Assembly (NCBI RefSeq): GCF_900109115.1
Contig: NZ_FNYV01000007.1
Location: 1 to 64,000 of the forward strand
Length of the DNA: 64,000 nucleotides
Origin: Micromonospora phaseoli
GTDB taxonomy: Bacteria; Actinomycetota; Actinomycetes; Mycobacteriales; Micromonosporaceae
Reading direction: 5' to 3'
Positions 40,816 through 49,564 of this stretch are shown in pieces. Position numbers and translations under genes: made by a program. The notes beneath the pieces were generated by a model that made no database searches, was not told where the DNA came from, and saw nothing but the letters and a program-made list of their open reading frames with translations. The stretch's first letter is position 1. Each line of letters opens with the position of its first letter.

Positions 40816-41328
40816 TCAGCCGGCCACGACGGGCCGGAAGGTGGTGGGCCGGACAGCGGCGGGAGCTTCGGCGACCTTGGCCACGATCCTGGGCGCGACG
40901 CTGCGTACCCGGGCCCGGAAGGCCTGGTTGAGCAGGGCGTCGAGCTGCCACACCTGCTTCGGATGCTGGGCCCGGATCAGGAACCGTTCACGGATGCCGT
41001 CGATGGCGGTGGCGGCCAGCTCGACGCAGCGCAGTCGAGGATCGGGGCTCCAGGTGACGTGGCTCAGCTCGCGCAACTCGGTGTTGAGATGCAGCCGGAG
41101 CCGCTGCAGCACCCGGGTCTGCCGGGTGATGACGAGCCGCCGGTGGGTGAGCAGGAGCAGATGATCCCCGATCAGCGGGCGGTCGGGCCGGCTGCACCGG
41201 GTGACCAGAATGGTGGCGTCGCCGGAACCCACACAGCGACGGAACACCGGCATGTGCCGGCTGGCTGTCTGCACCGCCAGACCGGCTTCGGCCGCGGCCG
41301 GAAGGAACGTTCGGGAGAAGACGTCCAT
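40816..41328 (-). CDS. Conserved hypothetical protein
   Basis: A 170-residue protein that I do not recognise by function. The central part has alternating strands (DHLLLLTHRRLVITRQTRVLQ; RLRLHLNTELRELSHVTWSP) similar to PH-like or bPH domains, then a C-terminal helix (VWQLDALLNQAFRARVRS). There is no signal peptide or membrane segment. A perfect 8-base inverted repeat precedes the start. Confidence 0.7.
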   Translation of the reverse strand: MDVFSRTFLPAAAEAGLAVQTASRHMPVFRRCVGSGDATILVTRCSRPDRPLIGDHLLLLTHRRLVITRQTRVLQRLRLHLNTELRELSHVTWSPDPRLRCVELAATAIDGIRERFLIRAQHPKQVWQLDALLNQAFRARVRSVAPRIVAKVAEAPAAVRPTTFRPVVAG

Positions 41329-41334
41329 GCCCTG

Positions 41335-41356
41335 CCCAACGATGATGCTCGTTGGG
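41335..41356. promoter_or_regulatory. Inverted repeat directly upstream of hypothetical gene
   Basis: CCCAACGA and TCGTTGGG form perfect 8-base arms around TGATGC, 7 bases before ATG 41328 on the minus strand. It could be an operator over the promoter, or a 5'-leader hairpin that masks the ribosome site. Confidence 0.45.
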
Positions 41357-41441
41357 TGACGTGGCCCGTCGACATGCTTTTTGCAAATTCCACGTTACGG
41401 CCGGCCGGCCGGGCTGGGTCGGCCGGCCGCACGTCCGGGCA

Positions 41442-41520
41442 GGTCAGCGGGGCGTCCGACCGGGTCAGCCGGGCGTCCGGGGCAGGTCAGCCGGGCGTCT
41501 AGCAAGGTCAGCCGGGCTCC
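41442..41520. repeat. Four direct repeats of about 21 bases at the end of the phosphotransferase gene
   Basis: GGTCAGCCGGGCGTC or close variants begin at 41442, 41463, 41485 and 41506, with periods of 21-22 bases. The last unit contains the stop codon of the minus-strand phosphotransferase gene (TGA at 41510-41508). The other three repeat that stop-containing sequence downstream of the gene. Confidence 0.8.
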
Positions 41521-42500
41521 GCGAGGAGCAGTTCGGCCAGCCAGCCCGGCACGGCGGCGGCGTACTCGGCGCGGCCCGGGTCGGTGGTCGCCAGGGCGCG
41601 ACGCCAGGACAGCGCGCGGCTGACCATCGTCACCCCGGCGGCCACCTCGGCCAACTCGTGCAGCGCGCCCCGGTCGTGGCGGTCGGTCCACGGCTCCAGG
41701 TAGGCGTCCCGCAGTCGGCGCAGCGCCGGGTCGGCCTGGTCCCGCCCGGTGGTGTGGGCGATCGACCGCAGCGCGACCAGGAGGCTGCCGAACGGATGGG
41801 CCACCGAGGCGTCCCCCCAGTCGAAGAAGCGGTGGCCGTCCGCGGCCACGAAGACGTTGCCGTCGTGCAGGTCGTCGTGCTGGATCGTGGGGAGGATGGC
41901 GCTCTCGGCCAGCCACCGACAGCGGCCCGCGTACCCGGGCAGCAGGGCACGCAGCCGATCGTGGGTTTCGGCGGTCAGCCCGTCCGGTGACCCCAGGAGC
42001 AGCGCCTCCCGGTCGTCGAGCAGCTCCGCGAAGAGCGTCGGTAACACCTCGGGACGGTGGTCGGGCACACCGAGGGCGAGCAGCTCGTCGATGTGCGCGG
42101 CCGTGATCCGCTGAAGTTCGGCGTACTCGGACAGCACGCCTTCCCAGCGGGCGAGGTCGCCGCCGGCCACCTCGCGCAGCGTCGGGCCGCCGTGCGGCAG
42201 CAACGACCAGCCCCGCCCGACGTCCACCGCGATCGGATCGAGCACCCGTCCGGGCCCGAGCCGAGCCAGCGCGGCGAGCAGCGCCGCCTCGTACGCCGTG
42301 CCCGGCGAGGTCGCCTTGAACCACACGTCACCGGCGTCGGTGGGCACCCGCCAGACCAGCGACCAGGGCCGGACCCGGGGCTCGGCCGGGCCGGTGACCC
42401 GGCGACCGGTGCCGGCGAGCGCCTGGGTGACCCAGTCGAGGGCGTCGGCCCGCCACTGCGGGTCGGTCCAGTCGGTGTGCGGCACGGCGGTGGCGGTCAC
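41508..42500 (-). CDS. Aminoglycoside-phosphotransferase-fold protein
   Basis: A 330-residue protein kinase-like phosphotransferase. SLVWRVPTDAGDVWFKATSP supplies the lysine region, IQHDDLHDGNVFV is the catalytic loop (HDDLHDGN with Asp and Asn), and HRFFDWGDASVAHP holds the metal-binding DxD equivalent. The family phosphorylates small hydroxylated metabolites, and resistance function cannot be assumed. The gene stands alone between a hypothetical and a thiolase gene. Confidence 0.85.
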   Translation of the reverse strand: MTATAVPHTDWTDPQWRADALDWVTQALAGTGRRVTGPAEPRVRPWSLVWRVPTDAGDVWFKATSPGTAYEAALLAALARLGPGRVLDPIAVDVGRGWSLLPHGGPTLREVAGGDLARWEGVLSEYAELQRITAAHIDELLALGVPDHRPEVLPTLFAELLDDREALLLGSPDGLTAETHDRLRALLPGYAGRCRWLAESAILPTIQHDDLHDGNVFVAADGHRFFDWGDASVAHPFGSLLVALRSIAHTTGRDQADPALRRLRDAYLEPWTDRHDRGALHELAEVAAGVTMVSRALSWRRALATTDPGRAEYAAAVPGWLAELLLAEPG

Positions 42501-42586
42501 CGGGGCAAGCTAACCCGGGCACCGCATCTACGCGACCAGGTTTCGCACCCCGGCCGGCCGCCGGACAGCGGGTCGACTCCGCCCGG

Positions 42587-43759
42587 TCAGAGCAGCTCGA
42601 CGATGGTGGCGTTGGCCATTCCGCCACCCTCGCACATGGTCTGCAGGCCGTACCGGATGCCGTTGTCGCGCATGTGGGCGAGCATCGTGGTCATGATCCG
42701 GGCACCGGAGCCGCCTAGCGGGTGCCCGAGGGCGATGGCACCGCCCCGTGGGTTGAGCCGCTCCGGGTCCGCCTCGGTCTCCGCCAACCAGGCCAACGGC
42801 ACCGAGGCGAATGCCTCGTTCACCTCGTACACCCCGATCTCCTCGATGCCCAGCCCCGCGCGGCGCAGCGCCTTCGCGGTGGCCGGGATCGGCGCGGTGA
42901 GCATGGTGACCGGGTCGTCGGCGGCGACCACCGCGGTGTGTACGCGGGCCAGCGGACGCAGTCCGTGCCGGCTTGCCCACTCGCTCGTGGTGACGGCGAG
43001 CGCGGCGGCGCCGTCGGAGATCTGCGAGGCGGAACCGGCGGTGACCACGCCGTCCGGGCGGAACGGCGTGGGCAGTTCGCCGAGCTTCTCCAGTGAGGTG
43101 TCGCGGCGCACGCCCTCGTCCGCGGCGAACTTGCCGCCGTCGGCCAGCGACACCGGGGCCAACTCGGCCTCGAACGCCCCGGCGTCCTGTGCCGCGGCGG
43201 CCTTCTCATGGCTGGCCAGCGCGAACTCGTCGAGCTGTGAGCGGGACAGTCGCCACCGCTGGGCGATCAGCTCCGCGCCGACGCCCTGGTTGAACGGCAG
43301 CGGTGAGTCTTCGGCCACCCCTTCGACGCCCCGGTAGCGGGCCAGGATCTGCTCGCTGAACGGCATCCCGCCGGCCACGCTGGAGCCCATCGGCACCCGG
43401 GTCATCGACTCGACCCCACCGGCGACCACCAGATCGGCCTGCCCGGACATCACCGTGGCGGCGGCGAAGTGCAGGGCCTGCTGGCTGGAACCGCACTGCC
43501 GGTCCAGCGTCGTGCCGGGTACCGACTCGGGCCAGCCGGCGGCCAGCACGGCGTTGCGGGCGACGTTCCACGACTGCTCACCCACCTGGGAGACGCAGCC
43601 CCACACCACGTCGTCCACCTGGGTCGGATCGACCCCGGTGCGCTCGGCGAGGGCGCGCAGCACGTGCGCCGACAGGTCTACCGGGTGCACCGTGGCCAGG
43701 CTGCCCTTGCGCCGCCCGACCGGGGTACGCACCGCACCGACGATAACCGCGTCACTCAT
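42587..43759 (-). CDS. Thiolase (acetyl-CoA C-acyltransferase family)
   Basis: A 390-residue thiolase from ATG 43759 (GGGGAG six bases upstream). The nucleophilic Cys is in LDRQCGSSQQA, the His block is NPRGGAIALGHPLGGSG, and the second Cys is in GLQTMCEGGGMANA; AGGVESMTRVPMG and YEVNEAFASVPLAW are also typical. The length matches degradative or steroid-type thiolases. It cleaves 3-ketoacyl-CoA or condenses acetyl-CoA units in the cytoplasm. No other beta-oxidation gene is next to it. Confidence 0.95.
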   Translation of the reverse strand: MSDAVIVGAVRTPVGRRKGSLATVHPVDLSAHVLRALAERTGVDPTQVDDVVWGCVSQVGEQSWNVARNAVLAAGWPESVPGTTLDRQCGSSQQALHFAAATVMSGQADLVVAGGVESMTRVPMGSSVAGGMPFSEQILARYRGVEGVAEDSPLPFNQGVGAELIAQRWRLSRSQLDEFALASHEKAAAAQDAGAFEAELAPVSLADGGKFAADEGVRRDTSLEKLGELPTPFRPDGVVTAGSASQISDGAAALAVTTSEWASRHGLRPLARVHTAVVAADDPVTMLTAPIPATAKALRRAGLGIEEIGVYEVNEAFASVPLAWLAETEADPERLNPRGGAIALGHPLGGSGARIMTTMLAHMRDNGIRYGLQTMCEGGGMANATIVELL

Positions 43760-43853
43760 GTCTACTCCCCGGTAACTTGGCTGTCCCGATCCTACGCCGC
43801 CGCGCTGACACCGTCGGCGTGCCGTCGGCCCGCCGCGCTGGCATGCTTTTCGG

Positions 43854-44285
43854 GTGCCCTTCGAGACGGTGCCGAGACAGTGGCGGGTGCGCCCGAGCCT
43901 GCCGATCCTCAAGTTGATCGGAGCGCCCGGCGTGCTCGCCCTGGGGCTGCTGCTGGCCGACGGTGACGTGCTCCGGCCGGTGCTCGGCGGACTGACCGCC
44001 GTCGCCCTCGCCGTCTGGGGCGCACGGGATCTGCTCACCCCGGTCCGGCTCGAAGTGGACGCGGACGGGATCACCGTGCCGTCGGGGTGGACCGGACGGC
44101 GACGGTTGCCCTGGTCGGCGATCGAGACCATCCGGGTGGACCGCCGAGCAGGGCGAGGGCTGGGTGGGCCGGTACTGGAGGTCGACGCCGGCGAGTCACT
44201 GCACCTGTTCAGCCGGCAGGACCTCGGCGCCGACCCCGTCGAGGTCGCCGACGCGCTGGCCGCCGCCCGACCCATTACCGACTGA
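43854..44285 (+). CDS. PH-like domain membrane protein
   Basis: A 143-residue protein with two adjacent hydrophobic segments (PILKLIGAPGVLALGLLLAD; VLGGLTAVALAVWGARD) followed by a small beta domain (VRLEVDADGITVPSG; RRLPWSAIETIRV) of the kind seen in actinobacterial PH6/bPH proteins. Function unknown. The GTG start has no obvious ribosome site. It converges on the rhomboid gene. Confidence 0.75.
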   Translation: MPFETVPRQWRVRPSLPILKLIGAPGVLALGLLLADGDVLRPVLGGLTAVALAVWGARDLLTPVRLEVDADGITVPSGWTGRRRLPWSAIETIRVDRRAGRGLGGPVLEVDAGESLHLFSRQDLGADPVEVADALAAARPITD

Positions 44286-44342
44286 CACCGGCCGTGACCC
44301 GGCCGGCGTGGCGGACGACGACGCCTCTCGCCCGGCCGGTCC

Positions 44343-45254
44343 TCAGCCGAGCAGCGAGGCGGTACGGATCAGGGCCAGCCCGAGCAGCGCCACCACGATC
44401 ACCGCGCCCCCGCCGAACTGCACCAGCGTGCGACGGGACCGGGGGGCGTAGGCCAGCACCAGGGCCATCAGCGCACCGAAGACCAGACCGCCCAGGTGAC
44501 CGGCGATCGAGATCTGCGGCACGGTGAAGGTGAAGATCAGATTGATCACCAGGATGGGCACGATGGCCGAGGTGTCCCGGCCCAACCGCCGCATGATCAC
44601 GAAGATCGCCGCGAAGAGACCGAAGATGGCCGTGGACGCGCCGGCCGACATCTGGTTCGGCGCACTGAACAGGTACACGGCGACGTTGCCGCCGAAGCCG
44701 GCGATGAAGTAGAGCGCGGCGAAGCGCAGCGGCCCGAGCACCGCCTCCAGCGACTGGCCGAGCACCCAGAGCGCCCACATGTTGAGCAACAGGTGGATCA
44801 CGCCGTAGTGCAGGAACATCGCGGTGATCAGGCGGTACCACTGGCCCTCGGCGACCCCGCCGATGGTGCCGTCGAGGAACATCGCCCGACCCAGCACCGC
44901 ACCCCACTCGGTCAGCGGGGTGCCGCCGCCCATCAGCCCGCCGAAGCCCGCCCCACCGGCCGCCGCGTCACCACCCCGGTCGGACGCGATGGAGATCAGC
45001 ATCACCAGCAGATTGATGCCGATCAGGGTCTTCGTCACGTAGCCGTGTCGGCCGGCGGCACCGCCACCGAAGGCGGTACGCGCCGGCCGCACGCTACGGC
45101 GTCCCTGGGCCACACACTCCGGGCACTGGAACCCGACCGACGCTTCGTTCATGCAGTCCGGGCAGATCGACCGGTCGCACCGGGTGCATCGGACGTACGT
45201 CTCCCGGCCGGGGTGGCGGTAGCAGGCCGGAGTGGTCGGCGGGGACTCGCTCAC
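44343..45254 (-). CDS. Rhomboid intramembrane serine protease with zinc-binding N-terminus
   Basis: A 303-residue protein. Residues 1-50 hold a B-box-like zinc module (CYRHPGRETYVRCTRCDRSI, then CPDCMNEASVGFQCPEC) with two metal sites. Six helices follow. The rhomboid features are HYGVIHLLLNMWALWVLG, the nucleophile in GASTAIFGLF, and the partner His in ISIAGHLGGLVFG. The catalytic Ser-His dyad is intact. Rhomboids cleave transmembrane substrates within the membrane. This architecture is widespread in actinobacteria; its substrate is not known. Confidence 0.93.
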   Translation of the reverse strand: MSESPPTTPACYRHPGRETYVRCTRCDRSICPDCMNEASVGFQCPECVAQGRRSVRPARTAFGGGAAGRHGYVTKTLIGINLLVMLISIASDRGGDAAAGGAGFGGLMGGGTPLTEWGAVLGRAMFLDGTIGGVAEGQWYRLITAMFLHYGVIHLLLNMWALWVLGQSLEAVLGPLRFAALYFIAGFGGNVAVYLFSAPNQMSAGASTAIFGLFAAIFVIMRRLGRDTSAIVPILVINLIFTFTVPQISIAGHLGGLVFGALMALVLAYAPRSRRTLVQFGGGAVIVVALLGLALIRTASLLG

Positions 45255-45406
45255 CGCTGACCCCGGGTGCCCGAGCGCTCAATCATGCGAGCAAAGGTAC
45301 CTCGACCGATCGATCAGGCGGAGGTGGCCGTACCCCGACGTATCCACGCCGCCTGTCCCGACCCGCCGCGCCCAGGCCCGGGCGGCGGATGGGACCCCGG
45401 CGTGGA

Positions 45407-45934
45407 TCAGGCCGAGCGCTCGATCTCGATGCGCTCGATCACGACGTCCTGCAACGGACGGTCGCTCGGGCCGGTCGGGGTGTTGGCGATCGCCTCGATG
45501 ACCTTCGCGGACTGCTCGTCGGCCACCTGACCGAAGATGGTGTGCCGGTTGTTCAGGTGCGGCGTCGGCGAGACGGTGATGAAGAACTGCGAGCCGTTGG
45601 TGCCGGGCCCGGCGTTCGCCATCGCCAGCAGGTAGGGCCGGTCGAAGCGCAGCTCGGGGTGGAACTCGTCGGCGAAGGTGTAGCCCGGCCCGCCGCGGCC
45701 GGTGCCGGTGGGGTCACCCATCTGGATCATGAATCCGCTGATCACCCGGTGCGAGATGGTGCCGTCGTAGTACGGGCCGTTGCCGGGTTGCCCGGTCCGC
45801 GGATCGGTGTACTCCCGCGTGCCCTCCGCCAGCTCGACGAAGTTGCGGACGGTCTTCGGCGCGTGGTTGGCGAAGAGCTCCAGCCGGATCGGGCCGGCGT
45901 TGGTGTGCACGGTGGCGTAGACAGCCTCGGCCAC
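45407..45934 (-). CDS. Cyclophilin-type peptidyl-prolyl isomerase
   Basis: A 175-residue cyclophilin without signal peptide, hence cytoplasmic. Active-site residues are visible: YDGTISHRVISGFMIQMGDP (catalytic Arg, Phe, Gln), ANAGPGTNGSQFFITVSP, and LNNRHTIFGQV. GTG 45934 has AAGGAG six bases upstream. The length and sequence match the actinobacterial PpiA group. It speeds cis-trans isomerisation of prolyl bonds during folding. Confidence 0.96.
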   Translation of the reverse strand: MAEAVYATVHTNAGPIRLELFANHAPKTVRNFVELAEGTREYTDPRTGQPGNGPYYDGTISHRVISGFMIQMGDPTGTGRGGPGYTFADEFHPELRFDRPYLLAMANAGPGTNGSQFFITVSPTPHLNNRHTIFGQVADEQSAKVIEAIANTPTGPSDRPLQDVVIERIEIERSA

Positions 45935-46050
45935 GGGTACTCCTTACTCGTTGGTCAGTTCCATGCGGATCCTCCCATGTGCCCGATCTGGACATGCGGA
46001 GGCATCCGAAGGTGGAGGATGAGAGAGAGCAACTCCCAGGAGGTGGGACC

Positions 46051-46785
46051 GTGTTTGGAATCCGGCGGCGCAAGACCCAGGGGCAGCTGGCCCGGGCCGA
46101 GCTGAACCGCGGCATCGGTCACCTGAAGCAGGCCGCCACGCACGTGGCGAGGGGGGCCGGCAACACGGTCGGCCCACGGGTGCAGACGGCCCGCGGTGCG
46201 GTGGCACCGACCGCTGTCATCGTCCGGGACCGTGCGTCGAGCGGTCTGGCGACAACGGCGGCGGCGCTCGCGCCCCTGGCTCTGGCCGTGCGTAACGCGC
46301 AAGCCGAGGCGGCCGGCAAGGCCGTTGTGGGAAGGAAGGCCGCCGCCGCCAAGCAGGCCGCGGTCACCAGGAAGGCGAAGAAGATGAAGGCCAAGAAGAA
46401 GTCCCGCCGCAGCGGAACCATGATGGCCGGGCTGCTCGCCGCCGGCGCGGTGGCCGGGCTGGCCGGTGCGATGGCCCTGCGGCGTCACCGTGAGCAGCAG
46501 GAGTGGGCCGAGTACGACACGAGGGCGACGCTCGAACCGATGCACGACGAGGTCGAGACCGTCGAGGTACGCACGGCTGGGCCCGCCGGCGCCGGCAAGG
46601 CCTCGACCGGAGCGGGCAGTTCGGCGGTGGCCAGCGGTGACAGCTCCACCACCACGTCGACCGTGGCACCCAAGATCACCCCAACGGAGAAGGTTCCCTC
46701 TGTCGCCGAGGGTGCCCGCACCACCAGCGGCCGTCCCGCCGACAACCTGAGCAAGGCCACCAACAAGTCCAACACCCGCGCCTGA
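46051..46785 (+). CDS. Lysine-rich single-helix membrane protein
   Basis: About 244 residues from GTG 46051, with AGGAGG seven bases upstream; the frame upstream is not needed. Residues 1-110 are basic and helical, with a lysine patch (RKAKKMKAKKKSRR, about 110-124). One hydrophobic segment (MMAGLLAAGAVAGLAGAMAL) follows, then an acidic and Ser/Thr-rich tail of about 90 residues. I do not know the family. The layout suggests a membrane-anchored protein whose basic half touches nucleic acid or lipid. Confidence 0.75.
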   Translation: MFGIRRRKTQGQLARAELNRGIGHLKQAATHVARGAGNTVGPRVQTARGAVAPTAVIVRDRASSGLATTAAALAPLALAVRNAQAEAAGKAVVGRKAAAAKQAAVTRKAKKMKAKKKSRRSGTMMAGLLAAGAVAGLAGAMALRRHREQQEWAEYDTRATLEPMHDEVETVEVRTAGPAGAGKASTGAGSSAVASGDSSTTTSTVAPKITPTEKVPSVAEGARTTSGRPADNLSKATNKSNTRA

Positions 46786-46807
46786 CCTCCACCCGAACCC
46801 CCGCCCT

Positions 46808-46832
46808 ACCCCGCCCCCTTCTCGGGCGGGGT
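46808..46832. terminator. Hairpin terminator between convergent genes
   Basis: ACCCCGCCC and GGGCGGGGT form perfect 9-base arms with a 7-base loop between the lysine-rich protein and the convergent corA stop at 46844. Confidence 0.7.
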
Positions 46833-46843
46833 GGGCGTGGTGG

Positions 46844-48013
46844 TCAGAGCCAGTCGTTGCGGCGGAACCAGCGGTAGAGGGCCAGCGAGATGCCGAGCAT
46901 CAGGGCCAGCACCACGGGGTAGCCGTAGGTCACCCTCAGCTCCGGCATGAACTCGAAGTTCATGCCGTAGATACCGGCGATCGCGGTCCAGACGGCGGCG
47001 ATGGCGGCCCAGGCGGCGATCTTGCGCATGTCGTTGTTCTGGTCGACCGTCACCTGGGCCAACCGCGCCTGGAGGATCGAGTTCAGCAGATCGTCGTACG
47101 AGTTGACCAGTTCCACCGTACGGCTGAGGTGGTCCTGCACGTCGCGGAAGTAGCGGCGTACCTCCTTGGGCACGTCCCGGTTCATCTGCGAGGTCAGCGC
47201 CAGCAGCGGACGCTGCAACGGCATCACCGCCCGCTTGAACTCCACCAGTTCCCGCTTCATCTGGTAGATCCGCTGGATCCGGCCGCTGGCCTGGCGGTCG
47301 AATACCTCCGTCTCCAGCAGGTCCATGTCGTCCTCGAGTTGGTCGGCGACCTCCAGGTAGAGATCGACGACCCGGTCGGTGATCGCGTACGCGACCGCCC
47401 AGGGGCCGTGCAGGAGGAGTTCCTGCCGGGCCTCCAACTCCTCCCGCACGGGCGCCAGGCGGCAGGCGTCCCCGTGCCGGACGCTGATCAAGAAGTGCGG
47501 GCCGATGAAGAGCATCACCTGCCCGGTCTCCACCACGTCGGAGTTCTCGGTCAGCTCGGTGTGCTCGCAGTAGCGGGCGGTGCGTAGCACCAGGAAGCTG
47601 ACGTCCCCGAAGCGCTCCAGCTTCGGCCGTTGCTGGGCCTTCACCGCGTCCTCCACGGCCAGCTCGTGCAGCCCGTAGGTCGTGGCGATCTCGGTCATCT
47701 CGGCGAGCTCCGGCTCGTGCAGCCCGAGCCACACGAAGCCGGTCTCGGCGCCACGGGCCGCCGCCAGCGCCCCCGCATAGTCCCAGTCACCGGGCTGCCG
47801 CCGGCCGTCGATGTAGAGCGCGCAGTCGACCACCGCGTTGCGTCGCTGTTCGGCCGAGGTCTGGGCGAGCTGGGAGCCGTCCGGGTTGAGCCGACGGGTC
47901 ATGGCCCGCACGGGTGACCAGTTCCGGGGCCGTAGCGTCCGACCCCCGTCGGGGGATCCCGCCTGGCCGCCGCCCTGCGAGGTGGTCCGCGCCCGCTGTA
48001 CCCGCTCCGTCAT
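46844..48013 (-). CDS. corA: CorA-family magnesium transporter
   Basis: About 389 residues from ATG 48013 (GGGAGGGGG upstream). A cytoplasmic alpha/beta funnel domain of about 310 residues, with the long stalk helix (LVEFKRAVMPLQRPLLALTS), precedes two C-terminal helices. The pore signature GMN lies in GIYGMNFEFMPEL, with the second helix (VLALMLGISLALYRWF) after it and a basic end (FRRNDWL). CorA channels form pentamers that import Mg2+ and Co2+. The N-terminal 50 residues are polar and poorly conserved. Confidence 0.94.
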   Translation of the reverse strand: MTERVQRARTTSQGGGQAGSPDGGRTLRPRNWSPVRAMTRRLNPDGSQLAQTSAEQRRNAVVDCALYIDGRRQPGDWDYAGALAAARGAETGFVWLGLHEPELAEMTEIATTYGLHELAVEDAVKAQQRPKLERFGDVSFLVLRTARYCEHTELTENSDVVETGQVMLFIGPHFLISVRHGDACRLAPVREELEARQELLLHGPWAVAYAITDRVVDLYLEVADQLEDDMDLLETEVFDRQASGRIQRIYQMKRELVEFKRAVMPLQRPLLALTSQMNRDVPKEVRRYFRDVQDHLSRTVELVNSYDDLLNSILQARLAQVTVDQNNDMRKIAAWAAIAAVWTAIAGIYGMNFEFMPELRVTYGYPVVLALMLGISLALYRWFRRNDWL

Positions 48014-48341
48014 CACGCCCCCTCCCGCGCCGGCTGCGGCTTGCAGGCTACGCCGCCGCACTGATCATGGCGCTCGGCGGCGGGGGGGTGGCGCCGGGCG
48101 GACCGGACCGCATCGGGGGGTGAGGGGGCGATCCGGCCCGCCCGGCGCCGTTGGGGGCGGGGGTTGTGCTGGCCGCGTCACGCCAGCGTGCGGGCGGCCG
48201 GGCCGGGTCGGTACGGCGACCGCGGCCGGCTCGATCTCCGGTACTGGTGAGTGACGCTCGCAGCATTGTGGGCTGCGAGCCGCTGGAGCGGGAGCCCTGG
48301 AGCGGCCAGCACCGCTGTTCTGTCAGAAACCCGACAGAAAT
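48014..48341 (+). other. Intergenic region, GC-rich, no supported gene
   Basis: About 330 bases upstream of corA and downstream of the aminotransferase gene. It contains long G and C runs (48072-48125) and near 48270-48310 a small inverted GCTGGAGCGG-type motif. Frames on both strands are low-complexity. It must contain the corA promoter, but I see no Mg2+-sensing RNA motif. Confidence 0.4.
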
Positions 48342-49436
48342 TCAGCCACGTACCGCTTCCATCGCCTCGGCCAGCCGCCGGACACCCTCGTCGATCCGGT
48401 CCGCGGTCACCGCCGAGAAGGCCAGCCGGAGGGCGTGCCGCCCACCGTCCATGACGAAGTCACTGCCCTTGACCACCGCGACGCCGCGCTCGGCAGCCGC
48501 CGGGGCCAGCTTCTCGACGTCGACGTCCTCGGGCAGCTCCACCCAGAGGAAGTAGCCGCCGTCCGGCTCCACGAACCGGGCCTCGGGAATGTGCCGACGC
48601 AGCGAACCGGCCAGCACCGTCGCGCGCTCGCCGAGGGCCGCCCGGACCGTCTCGATCGAACGCTCGATGTCCCCCGACACGCAGAACTGGTGCACGATGG
48701 CCTGCGAGACCATGCCCGGGGAGATGTAGAGACTGGTGGCCTTCTTCGCGATGTCACCGATCAGGTCCGCCGGGCCGACCAGGTAGCCCACCCGCACCCC
48801 GGGGCAGACGGTCTTGGTGAAGCTGGAGGCGTGCACGACCACGCCGCCGGTGTCCATCGACAGCATCGACGGCAGCGCCTCGCCCCGGAACCGGATGTCG
48901 GCGTAGGGGTCGTCCTCGAAGAGCGTGAAGCCGAACTCCGCGGCGAGGTCGAGCAGCTCACGACGCTTGTCCGCCGACAGCGTCACGCCGGCCGGGTTCT
49001 GGTAGTTCGGGATGACGTGCGCCAGCCGGGGGCGCACCCCGGACTCCAGCAGTTTGCGCAGCTCGGCGGTGTCCAGGCCGTCCGGTTGGATGGTGACACC
49101 GTGCAGGTCGGCGCCCATCTTCTTCAGGTTGAGCAGGGTGCGGTCGTAGGTGGGACGCTCCACCACCACCGCGTCGCCGGGCCGGACGAGGTGATCGAAG
49201 AGGAAGGCATCGGCCTGCAGCGAGCCGTTGGTGACCAACACCTGATCCGTTTCGACCCCGTGCTTCTCGGCGATCCACTTCCGCAGCGGTACGTAGCCGA
49301 CAGAGGTGCCGTAGGCGGTCACCCCGGCGGGGTCGGCGTCGAACGCGCGGACGGCGGCGGCCTTGAGCCCCTCGACATCGACGATGTCCAGCGAGGGTGC
49401 GCCACGGGCAAAGGAGATCAGCTGCTCGGCGGTCAT
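48342..49436 (-). CDS. PLP-dependent aminotransferase (class I/II, LysN/2-aminoadipate type)
   Basis: A 364-residue fold-type I aminotransferase without a GntR domain. The glycine-rich PLP-phosphate region is VTNGSLQADAFLFDHL, the Asn/Tyr region is IPNYQNPAGVTLSADKR, the Asp is in LFEDDPYADIRF, the Schiff-base Lys is in ASSFTKTVCPGVRVGYL, and the substrate Arg is in HALRLAFS. It resembles 2-aminoadipate/aromatic transaminases that act on several amino acids; the preferred substrate is unknown. Confidence 0.92.
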   Translation of the reverse strand: MTAEQLISFARGAPSLDIVDVEGLKAAAVRAFDADPAGVTAYGTSVGYVPLRKWIAEKHGVETDQVLVTNGSLQADAFLFDHLVRPGDAVVVERPTYDRTLLNLKKMGADLHGVTIQPDGLDTAELRKLLESGVRPRLAHVIPNYQNPAGVTLSADKRRELLDLAAEFGFTLFEDDPYADIRFRGEALPSMLSMDTGGVVVHASSFTKTVCPGVRVGYLVGPADLIGDIAKKATSLYISPGMVSQAIVHQFCVSGDIERSIETVRAALGERATVLAGSLRRHIPEARFVEPDGGYFLWVELPEDVDVEKLAPAAAERGVAVVKGSDFVMDGGRHALRLAFSAVTADRIDEGVRRLAEAMEAVRG

Positions 49437-49564
49437 GGCTGTTCAGCGTACGGGCGGCGGCGGGGCGCACGCGGACGGCACGGCGATGTCCGCATCCTGA
49501 GCCACCGGGTCGGGTGAACCGACACGTCCGATGGTCGCCCCGCTCGCGCCGACCGCGCGGCAGG

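Noticed and set aside
41508..42500. Aminoglycoside resistance gene.
   Set aside because: The fold is shared by many small-molecule kinases. There is no mobile element or resistance context.
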